Shown here piece after piece: positions 39,141 through 48,334 of a stretch of 64,000 nt of DNA. The translations under genes and the position numbers were made by a program. Under the pieces are notes generated by a model, which saw only the letters and a list, made by a program, of their open reading frames with translations, was not told the DNA's origin and made no database searches. Source of the stretch: Arcanobacterium wilhelmae. GTDB taxonomy: Bacteria; Actinomycetota; Actinomycetes; Actinomycetales; Actinomycetaceae. Each line of letters begins with the position of its first letter. The stretch's first letter is position 1. The stretch covers positions 558,001 to 622,000 of the forward strand of contig NZ_CP121247.1 in assembly GCF_029632765.1 (NCBI RefSeq), given 5' to 3'.

Positions 39141-40690
39141 AGGTTCTCGGCGATCACGGCGAACGGGTACTGACGAAGGAAGAGATTGACGACGGCCAAT
39201 ATGCGCCGACATCGGTGCTCCAGTCGTTCAAGTACGCGTTCGCTACTCCAACCAGGCTACGGAAGGAAGTGATCGCCGGGCTCACCGTGTCGCTTGCGAT
39301 GATCCCGGAGGCGATCGCCTTCGCGATTATTGCGGGTGTGCCGCCAACGGCGGGGCTATACGCCTCGGTGGTGATGTGTCTGGCAATGGCGTTCGTGGGC
39401 GGGCGGCCTGCCGTGCTCACCGGCGTCACGTCGGCCGTCGCGATCGTCACCGCGCCGATCGGCAGCGCCTACGGCGTGGACTACATGATGGCCACCGTGC
39501 TCCTTGGCGGCCTCATCCAGGCCGTACTCGGGCTCGTGGGCGTGGCCAACCTTGAAAAGCTCATCGGGCGCAGCGTGATGCTCGGTTTTACGAACGCGCT
39601 CGGGCTGATGCTGATGTGGACCCAAGCGAAAGTGTTCACGCAGGGCAACTGGCAGGTGTGGGTGCTCGCCGCGCTCGGCATCGCCGTGATGTTCGTCTGG
39701 CCAAAAATCACTCGCGCGCTGCCCGGGCCGCTGGTCACCGTCGTCGTGCTCACGGTGGTCACGGTGCTCGCCGGATGGCGCGTGCCGAGCGTGGGGGATA
39801 TGGGCCCGATTGGGGGAGCGCTGCCCGTTCCGGGGCTACCGGCCGTGCCCTACACCCTCGAAACACTGCAGATCATCGCGCCGTATTCGCTGGCGGTGGC
39901 GTTCATTGGGATTATTACCTCGCTGATGACGGCGAAACTTGCCGACGACGTCGTCGATTCCGATTCGAACAAAACTCACGAAACGATCGGGCTGGGAATC
40001 GCAAACATGGCGTCTGGTTTGTTTGGTGGCATGGCTGGGTGCGGCATGATGGGGCAGACGCTGATCTCGGTGCGCGAGGTGGGTGCGCGGACGCGCCTTG
40101 CCACGCTCATGGGTGGCGTGTTTATCCTGGTGCTCAGCCTGGGGCTGGCGCCGGTGGTGGCGGCAATCCCGACGTCGGCGCTCGCGGCTGTGATGCTGGT
40201 GATCGGTATCAAGACGGTGCATTGGGGTGTGATGCGTCCGGCCACGATTAAGTTTATGCCGTGGACGGAATCGATCATCATGTTTGCCACGATGGTCAGT
40301 GCGATCCTGACGCAGAATCTGGCGATCGGTGTGGGTGTGGGTGTGGTGACCGCGATTATCGGGTTTACGCGCCGGATCACGCACATGGTTCGTGTGGAGA
40401 CGGTGCTCGAGGAGGCGCCGGAGGGGGATGGCAAGATCCGCACGTATACGGTTCATGGGCAGTTGTTTTGGATTTCGGCTACCTCGATCATGAAGCGTTT
40501 TAATTTTGATACGCGTGCGCATACGATCATTATTGATCTGTCCGATGCGGAGATTTGGGATGCGTCTACGGTGGCCACGCTCGATGCGGTGACGCGTAAG
40601 TATCACAATCGTGGCAAGCTCGTGCATATCCGTGGCTTGCGCGGTTCGAGCCTGGAACGCTTGCGCAAGCTCTCCGGGCACCTGGACTAG
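39137..40690 (+). CDS. SulP-family anion transporter with STAS domain
   Basis: SulP proteins move sulfate, bicarbonate or other anions. The 517-residue protein has a 35-residue cytosolic start, about 10-14 hydrophobic segments (LRKEVIAGLTVSLAMIPEAIAFAIIAG opens the SLC26 fold), and a C-terminal STAS domain from about 430 (GQLFWISATSIMKRF, IIIDLSDAEIWDASTVATLD). The GTG overlaps the guaB3 stop (GTGA), so the two are coupled. The substrate cannot be told from sequence. Confidence 0.92.
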   Translation: MKVLGDHGERVLTKEEIDDGQYAPTSVLQSFKYAFATPTRLRKEVIAGLTVSLAMIPEAIAFAIIAGVPPTAGLYASVVMCLAMAFVGGRPAVLTGVTSAVAIVTAPIGSAYGVDYMMATVLLGGLIQAVLGLVGVANLEKLIGRSVMLGFTNALGLMLMWTQAKVFTQGNWQVWVLAALGIAVMFVWPKITRALPGPLVTVVVLTVVTVLAGWRVPSVGDMGPIGGALPVPGLPAVPYTLETLQIIAPYSLAVAFIGIITSLMTAKLADDVVDSDSNKTHETIGLGIANMASGLFGGMAGCGMMGQTLISVREVGARTRLATLMGGVFILVLSLGLAPVVAAIPTSALAAVMLVIGIKTVHWGVMRPATIKFMPWTESIIMFATMVSAILTQNLAIGVGVGVVTAIIGFTRRITHMVRVETVLEEAPEGDGKIRTYTVHGQLFWISATSIMKRFNFDTRAHTIIIDLSDAEIWDASTVATLDAVTRKYHNRGKLVHIRGLRGSSLERLRKLSGHLD

Positions 40691-40699
40691 CGCCCGGAG
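40672..40699 (+). terminator. Hairpin overlapping the SulP stop codon
   Basis: CTCCGGGC (40672-40679) pairs with GCCCGGAG (40692-40699). The TAG lies in the loop. The stem is short and no U-tract follows, so termination is uncertain. Confidence 0.45.
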
Positions 40700-40725
40700 A
40701 GAAAGAAATGGCAATGCTTGTCGTG

Positions 40726-41274
40726 CTAGCTGCTTCGGAGTGAATTGAGCATACGGTCAATATTTTCGATCGCAGAAGGAGGGTACGTTCCTATGTGTGT
40801 ATCCGCCCAGTGATAAAAATTCGATGCACCATCAAGCAGAGAAGATACGAAAGATTGAGGGTCAACCACATGCTGAGAGCTGCGCAGAGTAAATAAGGCA
40901 ATTTCGCCTTTTTTTATGATTGAAAACTCGTCGGGCTCGTCACTAAATCCCCCAAAGCCGGCTCCCGTCTTGAGGTAGTTATCGATAGCGCCGAGAAGGT
41001 TTATCCAAAATCCTCCCACATTTGTCCACGCCTCCAACGGCATTAATTGGGTGTCGTTGAGTTTTAAAGATACCCATCCAACACCTGGCTCCGAAACTTT
41101 GTCCTTTTGCCAATGCCACCAGTGTGCGGCTTCATCTGGTTCTGCGTCGATTGAGGCCAGATAACGTTTATGATCATTGGCGAATTCCTGCGGATTCAGG
41201 ACGGTGTTCGATTTGAGGATAAAAGTCTCTGATTTAATGGAGGTTGGCCCCAGCCAAGTTTGTGAGATTCTCAT
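40726..41274 (-). CDS. Orphan protein, 182 aa, AT-rich
   Basis: I do not recognise this protein. It starts at ATG 41274 after AAGGA about nine bases upstream and runs MRISQTWLGPTSIKSETFILK to the end at 40726. It is soluble, rich in Trp and acidic residues (AHWWHWQKDK, GFGGFSDEPDEF). Its codon choice is visibly more AT-rich than its neighbours, and the upstream DNA (AAATATAT) is unlike the rest. Composition and isolation suggest transfer. Its size and character would suit an immunity protein, but no toxin gene is nearby. Confidence 0.75.
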   Translation of the reverse strand: MRISQTWLGPTSIKSETFILKSNTVLNPQEFANDHKRYLASIDAEPDEAAHWWHWQKDKVSEPGVGWVSLKLNDTQLMPLEAWTNVGGFWINLLGAIDNYLKTGAGFGGFSDEPDEFSIIKKGEIALFTLRSSQHVVDPQSFVSSLLDGASNFYHWADTHIGTYPPSAIENIDRMLNSLRSS

Positions 41275-41327
41275 ATATATTTATTCCTTGTCACCTATTC
41301 CTCGTTACCGTGGGTAAAATTGAACGA

Positions 41328-41798
41328 CTATAGGGCGAGGTAGTATTCGCGCCCGTCTGGGGTGCGCTGGAGGATACCGGCGTCGACGGCGGCCCTGCGG
41401 ACGTTCGCGACGTCACTAACGAACATGGCAAGGGCCGCGTTGAGTTCAGTTTCGCTCAGCTTCGTGCGTGGCGCGATTCGCGAGAATACTGTGGTGATGA
41501 GTTGGGCAGAGAGCGCCTGGAGCTCGTCCTCTCTGGCCGGTACGATGCTGATTCTCTCGACTCTGGTGATGAGGTGTTCGTCGAGGAGACCCTCGAGGCC
41601 AGCTAGCGTTGAGCGAAGGAGTTTAGTGTCGATCTGTTCGCCGTGTGCCCAGTCGAAGGGGAGATTGGCGGTGTCGGCGCAGGTACCGGCAAGTACCTGG
41701 GTGAGTTTGTGACGGAATTTCGGGTTTGCGATCGCGGCGAGGACCACGCGGGCTCGTTTTACCACAGAGGTATCGGAGGCGTTCAGGGGCGAGTTCAT
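41328..41798 (-). CDS. DUF2087-domain protein
   Basis: The 156-residue protein ends with a DUF2087 domain (about residues 75-156: FSRIAPRTKLSETELNAALAMFVSDVANVRRAAVDAGILQRTPDGREYYLAL), which resembles a small winged-helix fold found in putative transcriptional regulators. The N-terminal half is helical without a recognised motif. The start at ATG 41798 has no clear ribosome site. The function is unknown. Confidence 0.82.
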   Translation of the reverse strand: MNSPLNASDTSVVKRARVVLAAIANPKFRHKLTQVLAGTCADTANLPFDWAHGEQIDTKLLRSTLAGLEGLLDEHLITRVERISIVPAREDELQALSAQLITTVFSRIAPRTKLSETELNAALAMFVSDVANVRRAAVDAGILQRTPDGREYYLAL

Positions 41799-41837
41799 GA
41801 CGAGGCTTTCTTGAGGTTGTGCTTGTGAGAGAAAGAG

Positions 41838-41877
41838 CGGCGACGTCGGTGGTGCACATGAGCCACCGGCGTCGCCG
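41838..41877 (-). terminator. Terminator-like hairpin after the GNAT gene
   Basis: A 15-bp stem with one G-U pair (41838-41852 with 41863-41877) has arms built on GACGTCGG and CCGGCGTC. On the minus strand it is followed by CTCTTTCTCTC. Confidence 0.68.
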
Positions 41878-41918
41878 TTTCGCAGGGCTGAGGTGTGGCG
41901 CTCAGATGCGCCAGTGCT

Positions 41919-42353
41919 TCACGCCTTCTTGAAGCGGTAAATGTTGGTTTCGCGCATCTCGAAGCCGGAACGCTGGTAGAGGCGGTTCGCAGCCTCGCGG
42001 GTGGGACGGGAGGTGAGGTCGATCGACTTCGCGCCGCGCTTCTCGGCGAGCTCCACTGCAGCCTCGACGAGCGCACGCCCGGCGCCCTGGCCGCGCGCAG
42101 CCTCGTCCACCACAACATCCTCAATCCAGGCGCGCACGCCCGTGGGGATTTCGAACATCACGAGCGAGAGCATGCCGACGATCGCGCCGTCGGTTTCCGA
42201 GCGGAATGCGAGGAGCGAGAGCGAATCGGAGGCGAGGATGCGCTCCAGGCCCTCAATATCGAGCGGGGTGGAGGATTTCGACAGCTGCGGGATCAGGAGG
42301 GCGAACGCCTTCTCCAGCTCCGGGGTGGCATCGGTGATCAGTTCAACGGCCAT
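41919..42353 (-). CDS. GNAT-family N-acetyltransferase
   Basis: The 144-residue protein has the GNAT core: VVVDEAARGQGAGRALVEAAVELAEKRGAKSIDLTS (acetyl-CoA pyrophosphate loop RGQGAG) and RLYQRSGFEMRETNIYRF at the end. I chose ATG 42353, which follows GAAAGGACC; the upstream extension is not conserved-looking. The substrate is unknown. It lies downstream of ackA on the same strand, beyond a strong terminator. Confidence 0.88.
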   Translation of the reverse strand: MAVELITDATPELEKAFALLIPQLSKSSTPLDIEGLERILASDSLSLLAFRSETDGAIVGMLSLVMFEIPTGVRAWIEDVVVDEAARGQGAGRALVEAAVELAEKRGAKSIDLTSRPTREAANRLYQRSGFEMRETNIYRFKKA

Positions 42354-42427
42354 GAATGGTCCTTTCAAAAACGGGAAAATCAGGCAGTGCCAACGCCGGC
42401 GCTGCCAATACATGCCTCAAGTCTAAA

Positions 42428-42463
42428 TGAAAAGCGTGGCGGGGTACCCCGCCACGCTTTTCA
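42428..42463 (-). terminator. Terminator after ackA
   Basis: A perfect 17-bp stem (42428-42444 with 42447-42463) with a two-base loop has AAAAGC/GCTTTT ends, giving a T-run on either strand. Confidence 0.9.
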
Positions 42464-42475
42464 TCAATAACCAGC

Positions 42476-43648
42476 TCAGATGAGTTCCATCGCCTGGCGG
42501 GCGATCGAGAGCTCTTCGTTGGTCGGGATCACCATCACGCGAACCGAGGAATCCTCGGTGGAGATGGTGCGTGCTTCCTTCGAACGCACGGAGTTCTTCT
42601 CGGCGTCGATCTTGATGCCGAAGCCTGCCAGGCGCTCAGCCACAGCGGCGCGGAGCAGATCGTCGTTCTCGCCTGCACCAGCGGTCCAGGTGATCACGTC
42701 CAGGCCGCCCATCACAGCGGCGTAGGCGCCGATGTAGTGAACGATGCGGTGCACGTACACCTCGATGGCTTCCTTCGCGTTTTCGTCGCCAGCTTCGACC
42801 TTCTCCCACACCATGCGCATGTCGTTGTCGCCGGCGAGGCCCTTCAGTCCCGACTTCTTGTTGAACAGGGTGTCGATCTCGTCGATCGACATGCCACCAA
42901 CGCGAGCGAGGTGGAACACCACGGCCGGATCGATATCGCCGGTACGCGTTCCCATCATGAGACCCTCGAGAGGGGTCAGGCCCATCGAGGTATCCACGGC
43001 CTTGCCGTTCACGACGGCGGAAACCGAGGCGCCGTTACCCACGTGCAGCACGATCTGCTTGAGATCGTCGCGGCCGAGGAGCTCCGACACCGTCTGCGAG
43101 ATGAACATGTGCGAGGTGCCGTGCGCGCCGTAGCGGCGGATCTCGTACTTGTCCGCAACTTCGCGATCGAGGGCGTAGGTGGCCGACTCGCGCGGGAGGT
43201 TCTGGAAGAACGCGGTATCGAAAACGGCAACGTTCGGCACGTCGAACAGTTCGCGCGCAACCTCGATACCCTTCAGATGGGCAGCGTTGTGAAGCGGAGC
43301 GAGCGGGATGAGCTCTTCGATCTTGGCCTGCACGGCATCGTCGATGATTGTGGCCTTGTCGAAGTACTTGCCGCCCTGAACCACGCGGTGGCCGACAGCC
43401 TTGATCTCAGCGTCCTCGAGCTTCGGGCCGTAGGTGTTGAACATATCGAGCACCATCTTCAGGCCAACGCCGTGATCGGCGATCGGCTCCTCAACCGTGT
43501 GCTTTTCGCCGTTCACCTTATGCTCGAGAGCCGACATCTCTTCGCCGATGCGCTCGACGAGACCCGAGGCGAGCGATTCGCCGGTCTCCGGGTTCACCAG
43601 CTGGTACTTAATGGACGACGAACCCGAGTTAATGACGAGTACAGACAC
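42476..43648 (-). CDS. ackA: Acetate kinase
   Basis: AckA makes ATP and acetate from acetyl phosphate. The 390-residue ASKHA protein starts MSVLVINSGSSSIKYQLVNPE, with VGHRVVQGG, FDTAFFQNLP, HVGNGASVSAV and GLTPLEGLMMGTRTGDIDP all intact. GTG 43648 follows AAAGGAGA. It is downstream of pta on the same strand, with 90 bases and a hairpin between them. Confidence 0.97.
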   Translation of the reverse strand: MSVLVINSGSSSIKYQLVNPETGESLASGLVERIGEEMSALEHKVNGEKHTVEEPIADHGVGLKMVLDMFNTYGPKLEDAEIKAVGHRVVQGGKYFDKATIIDDAVQAKIEELIPLAPLHNAAHLKGIEVARELFDVPNVAVFDTAFFQNLPRESATYALDREVADKYEIRRYGAHGTSHMFISQTVSELLGRDDLKQIVLHVGNGASVSAVVNGKAVDTSMGLTPLEGLMMGTRTGDIDPAVVFHLARVGGMSIDEIDTLFNKKSGLKGLAGDNDMRMVWEKVEAGDENAKEAIEVYVHRIVHYIGAYAAVMGGLDVITWTAGAGENDDLLRAAVAERLAGFGIKIDAEKNSVRSKEARTISTEDSSVRVMVIPTNEELSIARQAMELI

Positions 43649-43683
43649 GTAATCTCCTTTTAGTTTCTTTGGGGAAGTTTCTC

Positions 43684-43716
43684 CCGACGCCGGCGCTGAT
43701 TGTACGCCGGCGTCGG
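43684..43716 (-). terminator. Hairpin between pta and ackA with CCGACGCCGGCG arms
   Basis: A perfect 12-bp stem (43684-43695 with 43705-43716) with a 9-base loop lies in the pta-ackA gap. It may attenuate or process the transcript; no U-tract is seen on the minus strand. Confidence 0.55.
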
Positions 43717-43738
43717 AACGTTTGTTGTGGCGCGGGCC

Positions 43739-45367
43739 TCAGCCCTGCGCCTGGATTGCGGTGATGGCAACAGTATTGACGATGTCGTCCACCAGCGCGC
43801 CGCGGGACAGATCGTTGACCGGCTTGTTCAGACCCTGGAGGATCGGGCCAACGGCCACGGCGCCCGAGGAACGCTGAACGGCCTTGTAGCCGATGTTGCC
43901 AGCCGAGAGCGAGGGGAAGATGAACACGGTGGCACGGCCGGCAACCGGAGAGCCCGGGAGCTTCTTCGCGGCCACAGCCTTGTCAACAGCGGCGTCGTAC
44001 TGGATCGGGCCCTCGATGAGCAGATCCGGGCGAGCTTCCTTCGCCACGCGGGTAGCCTCCACGACGGCGTCAACATCTGGGCCCTTGCCCGAGGCGCCGG
44101 TCGAGTAGGAAAGCATCGCAACGCGCGGCTCAACGCCGAACTGCTGGGCGGTCTCAGCGGAGGAGATCGCGATCGAGCCGAGCTGCTCCGGGGTGGGGTT
44201 GGTGTTCACGGCGCAGTCGCCGTACACGAACACGCGGTCTTCCATGAGCATGAGGAAGCACGACGAAACGATCGAAGCGCCGGGCTTGGTCTTGATGATC
44301 TGGAACGACGGAACGATCGTGTTCGCTGTGGTGTTCACCGCGCCCGAAACCATGCCGTCTGCATCGCCCATGTGCACCATCATGGTGCCGAAGTAGGACA
44401 GATCCTTGAGCGTTTCAACGGCCTGTTCGTAGGTGACGCCCTTCTTCTCGCGAAGGCGAGCGAACTCTGTGGCATACTTCTCCACGAGAGCCGGGTCCGA
44501 GATCGACACGATCGAGGCGCCCGAAAGATCCAGGCCGAGCTCGCCGGCGCGGGCGAGGACTTCGTCCTTTTCGCCGAGCAGGATGATGTCCGCAACCTCG
44601 CGGCGGAGCAGCTCGTCCGCCGCGCGCAGGATGCGATCGTCGCTCGATTCGGGCATCACGATGCGCTTACGATCGGCGCGGGCGCGCGAGATCAGGCGCG
44701 ACTGGAACGCGAGCGGCGTAATCACATCCGACTCTTCCTCCATCGCGGCCTTCAGCGTTGCCGCCATATCTGCGGTCAGCTCGCGCGAACCGCCGTCGGG
44801 GAACGCGATCACCGGCGCGACTTCTTGCGCGAAGCGGGCCTGGTCGAACTCTGCCGGGGCGTCCGTGACGACGACGGCGGACACGGGGGAGTGCTCCTCA
44901 GTCACAACCGACTTTGCGAGCTTCGCGATCGTGGTGATCTGGCCGGGTGCGCGCAGTGCGCCCGAAACGGCGAGCACCATCGTGGTACCGAGGTTCGCGG
45001 TGGCGCGGCCGGCGCGATCGAGCGTGCCGGGGTTGAACGGATCGCCGTCGAGAATACCGAGGACGAGGACCGCGTCGAACCCTTCGGCGTAGTCGGTGTA
45101 GCGCTTGACCAGCTGGTTCATCGCCTCTTCCTCGTCGTTGACGTAGGTTTGGCGCGACGAACCCCACGCGCGATCGAGATCTTCGACCCGGCCAGCGGCC
45201 TCAAGGAGCTCAATAAAGGCCGCATCCTCTTCGATGGGGCCATTGGTGAAGGAACGGAAAACGCCCAGGTTCGGGTAATCAGCCTTGAGCTGCTTGACGA
45301 ACGAGAGGGCTGCAGTGCGGGTGCCGGAGTTACCCTCCGCCGCGGTAAAGTAGACGCTCTTGGTCAC
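43739..45367 (-). CDS. pta: Phosphate acetyltransferase, intermediate length
   Basis: Pta converts acetyl-CoA and phosphate to acetyl phosphate. The C-terminal catalytic domain (about 210-540) has RKRIVMPESSDDRILRAADELLRR, MVHMGDADGMVSGAVNTTANT and the TGASGKGPDVDAVVEATRVA loop. The N-terminal 190 residues are a P-loop-like BioD fold whose loop reads AAEGNSGTRTA. At 542 residues it is about 150 shorter than the E. coli-type enzyme; I see no room for a full DRTGG domain. Confidence 0.94.
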   Translation of the reverse strand: MTKSVYFTAAEGNSGTRTAALSFVKQLKADYPNLGVFRSFTNGPIEEDAAFIELLEAAGRVEDLDRAWGSSRQTYVNDEEEAMNQLVKRYTDYAEGFDAVLVLGILDGDPFNPGTLDRAGRATANLGTTMVLAVSGALRAPGQITTIAKLAKSVVTEEHSPVSAVVVTDAPAEFDQARFAQEVAPVIAFPDGGSRELTADMAATLKAAMEEESDVITPLAFQSRLISRARADRKRIVMPESSDDRILRAADELLRREVADIILLGEKDEVLARAGELGLDLSGASIVSISDPALVEKYATEFARLREKKGVTYEQAVETLKDLSYFGTMMVHMGDADGMVSGAVNTTANTIVPSFQIIKTKPGASIVSSCFLMLMEDRVFVYGDCAVNTNPTPEQLGSIAISSAETAQQFGVEPRVAMLSYSTGASGKGPDVDAVVEATRVAKEARPDLLIEGPIQYDAAVDKAVAAKKLPGSPVAGRATVFIFPSLSAGNIGYKAVQRSSGAVAVGPILQGLNKPVNDLSRGALVDDIVNTVAITAIQAQG

Positions 45368-45503
45368 GAGTTTTTCCTCAATCTAGTTCGGATGCCTCAT
45401 TGCGTGCCTGCCAGGGCAGGACTAGTTCTATCGTCCCACTTTTCGCGCGGGCGCGTTGGCGACAGGTAAGATTTTCGGGGAAATCACACATGAGGGAGGT
45501 CAC

Positions 45504-46427
45504 GTGGGAACACGCAGAACCGAACGGCGTCGACGTCGCGAGCGTGGGTTGCGCCCGCCGTTACGCGCGGGGCTCGGGGCAACGAGCGTTGTCCTTCCCG
45601 ACGCCGGGCCGGTGCTCCTCGCCCACTGGCTCGAGGAGCGCTTCGGGCCAGGAAGCGGCGAGGCGCTCGCTCGAGGCGACGTATTCGCCGACTTCGGCGA
45701 GCAACTCGCGCCCGACGCTCCCTACGTTCCGGGCCAGCGTGTGTGGCTGTTCCGCCCGGTTCCGGACGAACCTGCCGAGCCGATTATCCTGCCCGTCGTT
45801 GCCGAAACAGAGAACTGGGTGGCGGTGGATAAGCCGCACGGAATCGCCACGATTCCGCGCGGCGGCTACGTGGCGCGAAGCGCGGTGGTGGCGGCCCGGC
45901 GCCAGTTCTCTAACGACGATCTTGTGCCCGCCCACCGCCTTGACGCCGGAACCGCCGGAGTGCTCCTGCTCGTCAAGAGGCCCGAAGTCCGCGGCGCTTA
46001 TCAGCGTATGTTTCAGGGGCGACACGTGGAAAAAGAATACGAGGCGATCGCCCCGCTCGTCGGAGAGCTCGGCCAGTGGCGACGCGTAGAGCTGCGGCTC
46101 GAAAAGGAGCACGGCGAGCTCGCGGCCCGCGTCGTTGATGGCGAGCCGAACGCGATTACCGATCTCGCGCCCGTCGAGGCGCTCGGCGATGGCCTCGCGC
46201 GCTGGATGCTGCGCCCACACACAGGCAAAACACACCAGCTTCGCGCCACCCTCGCCGCGATCGGTGCGCCCATCGCCTTCGACCCGCTCTTCCCGCAGGT
46301 CCTCTCCGCCGACGCCGCCCAGCTCGCGCATCCGCTCCAGTTGCTGGCGCGCACGCTCGAGTTTCACGACCCCATCAGCGGAGATCAGGTGAAACTCGTC
46401 TCGAACGCGCGCCTTGCTCTCGGGTAA
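45504..46427 (+). CDS. RluA-family RNA pseudouridine synthase
   Basis: The 307-residue protein has the RluA catalytic motif HRLDAGTAG with Asp147, KPHGIATIP before it, and HTGKTHQLRATLAAIGAPI after. The first 30 residues are very basic (GTRRTERRRRRERG). GTG 45504 follows GAGGGAGG. No S4 domain is evident, so an RluA/RluC-like rRNA or tRNA target cannot be assigned. It is divergent from pta. Confidence 0.88.
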   Translation: MGTRRTERRRRRERGLRPPLRAGLGATSVVLPDAGPVLLAHWLEERFGPGSGEALARGDVFADFGEQLAPDAPYVPGQRVWLFRPVPDEPAEPIILPVVAETENWVAVDKPHGIATIPRGGYVARSAVVAARRQFSNDDLVPAHRLDAGTAGVLLLVKRPEVRGAYQRMFQGRHVEKEYEAIAPLVGELGQWRRVELRLEKEHGELAARVVDGEPNAITDLAPVEALGDGLARWMLRPHTGKTHQLRATLAAIGAPIAFDPLFPQVLSADAAQLAHPLQLLARTLEFHDPISGDQVKLVSNARLALG

Positions 46428-46589
46428 GCGGCGCGCCGGCGTCGCGGGCGTCACGAAAACCGGAGCAGATGGCGCAAAACGAGCCCCGACGTCGGCGGAA
46501 CATCCCGAAACTCGCCCGCGCAATCTCACTAAGCGGACGAATACGTCTCACTGCAACGTGCGGGGTTCGCAATAGGGGAGCGGGCAAAG

Positions 46590-46601
46590 TAGGCTAAGCC
46601 C
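46590..46601 (+). promoter_or_regulatory. -10 element placed for a leaderless guaA mRNA
   Basis: TAGGCT (46590-46595) is followed by six bases and the GTG at 46602. There is no Shine-Dalgarno sequence. Confidence 0.58.
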
Positions 46602-48164
46602 GTGGATAATATTCAGCCTGTTCTTGTTATTGATAACGGCGCACAGTACGCCCAGCTCATCGCACGCCGCGTCCGCGAGGCCGGCTACTACTCTGAACTC
46701 GTCCCGCACTCGTGGAGCGGCGAGAAAATCCTGGCCAAGAACCCGGCAGCGATCCTGCTTTCGGGTGGGCCGTCGTCGGTGTACGAGGAGGGTTCGCCCG
46801 CACTCGCTACCGAGATTCTCGACGCCGGGGTGCCGGTTTTTGGTATCTGCTACGGCTTCCAGCAGCTCGCCCAGGCGATGGGTGGCACCGTGGAGCACAC
46901 CGGCACGTCCGAGTACGGCTCCACCGATGTGGAAATGCTTGCTGACGGCGTTGTGACTGGCGAAAAGGGGCTCCACGTGAACGCGTGGATGAGCCACGGC
47001 GACGCCGTCACCACCGCTCCCGAAGGCTTCACCGTGACCGCCCGCTCGGCCGGCGCCAAGGTTGCCGCATTCGAGAACCAGGAGCGCAAGATCTACGGCG
47101 TGCAGTGGCACCCGGAGGTCAAGCACTCCGAGGGCGGCCAGGGCATGATCGAGAACTTCCTCGCTGCCGCCGGCATTGAAAAGAACTGGAACACCTCGTC
47201 GATTATCGAAGATCAGATCGCCAAGATTCGTGCCCAGGTGGGCGATTCGTACGCGATCTGCGCACTTTCGGGCGGCGTGGATTCCTCCGTTGCGGCTGCG
47301 CTCGTGCACCGTGCGATCGGCGATCAGCTGATCTGCGTGTTCGTGGACCACGGACTGTTGCGCGCCGGCGAGGCCGAGCAGGTGATCCGTGACTACGCGG
47401 GCGCTCGCGGTATGCGTATCCTTGCGGTGGACGAGTCGGAGCGTTTCCTTTCTGCGCTTGATGGTGTGTCCGATCCGGAGACGAAGCGCAAGATCATTGG
47501 TCGTGAGTTCATTCGTTCGTTCGAGGCCGCGCAGGCGCGCCTCGTTGCTGAAGAGGGCGCCGAGGGGCGCAACATTGGTTTCCTCGTGCAGGGCACGCTT
47601 TACCCGGACGTTGTGGAATCCGGCGGCGGCGACGGCACGGCCAATATTAAGTCGCACCACAACGTGGGCGGATTGCCGGAGGACCTCGAGTTTGCGCTCG
47701 TTGAGCCGTTGCGTGATCTGTTCAAGGATGAGGTGCGCGCGATTGGCCTGGAGCTTGGCCTGCCGGAGAACCTCGTGTGGCGTCAGCCGTTCCCGGGCCC
47801 GGGCCTCGGTATTCGTATCGTGGGCGAGGTGACCCGCGATCGTTTGGAGACTCTGCGCGCCGCGGACGCGATCGTGCGTGCCGAGTTCACGGCTGCCGGC
47901 ATGGACCGTGAGATCTGGCAGTGCCCGGTGGTGCTGCTGGCCGATGTGCGCTCGGTGGGCGTGCAGGGCGACGGCCGTACTTACGGCCATCCGATCGTTC
48001 TGCGCCCGGTGAGCTCGGAGGATGCGATGACGGCCGATTGGACGCGCGTGCCCTACGATCTGCTGGCCAAGATTTCGAACCGAATCACGAACGAGGTGCC
48101 GGACGTGAACCGCGTGGTCCTCGACGTCACCTCCAAGCCGCCGGCAACAATCGAGTGGGAGTGA
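46602..48164 (+). CDS. guaA: GMP synthase (glutamine-hydrolysing)
   Basis: GuaA aminates XMP to GMP. The glutaminase triad is Cys83 (GICYGFQQ), His170 and Glu172 (WHPE). The synthetase domain has the PP-loop [38 protein letters not shown] and the dimerisation-domain end [26 protein letters not shown]. The protein has 520 residues. It completes the guanine pathway with GuaB, 10 kb upstream. Confidence 0.98.
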   Translation: MDNIQPVLVIDNGAQYAQLIARRVREAGYYSELVPHSWSGEKILAKNPAAILLSGGPSSVYEEGSPALATEILDAGVPVFGICYGFQQLAQAMGGTVEHTGTSEYGSTDVEMLADGVVTGEKGLHVNAWMSHGDAVTTAPEGFTVTARSAGAKVAAFENQERKIYGVQWHPEVKHSEGGQGMIENFLAAAGIEKNWNTSSIIEDQIAKIRAQVGDSYAICALSGGVDSSVAAALVHRAIGDQLICVFVDHGLLRAGEAEQVIRDYAGARGMRILAVDESERFLSALDGVSDPETKRKIIGREFIRSFEAAQARLVAEEGAEGRNIGFLVQGTLYPDVVESGGGDGTANIKSHHNVGGLPEDLEFALVEPLRDLFKDEVRAIGLELGLPENLVWRQPFPGPGLGIRIVGEVTRDRLETLRAADAIVRAEFTAAGMDREIWQCPVVLLADVRSVGVQGDGRTYGHPIVLRPVSSEDAMTADWTRVPYDLLAKISNRITNEVPDVNRVVLDVTSKPPATIEWE

Positions 48165-48203
48165 TCTTTTCCCTGTTTCCTCGCGGCTTTTCGCGGTGAC
48201 TCT

Positions 48204-48243
48204 AAAAGAACGCCAGGAAATTTTTCTCCTGGCGTTCTTTTTC
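48204..48243 (+). terminator. Terminator after guaA
   Basis: A 15-bp stem (48204-48218 with 48227-48241) and an 8-base loop end in a T-run. Confidence 0.92.
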
Positions 48244-48261
48244 TGTGAGAACTCGCTAAAC

Positions 48262-48280
48262 TTAGGGTTGCCTTAGTTAG
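48262..48280 (+). promoter_or_regulatory. Candidate DtxR/IdeR iron box before the protease gene
   Basis: TTAGGGTTGCCTTAGTTAG matches the IdeR consensus TTAGGTTAGGCTAACCTAA at about 12 of 19 positions, with its left half intact. It lies 54 bases before the protease start. Iron control of the gene is inference. Confidence 0.35.
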
Positions 48281-48334
48281 CACATCCCCCTCGAAGTGTC
48301 GCTAACGCCTGAGGGAGAATAGAAAGCAGAAACA

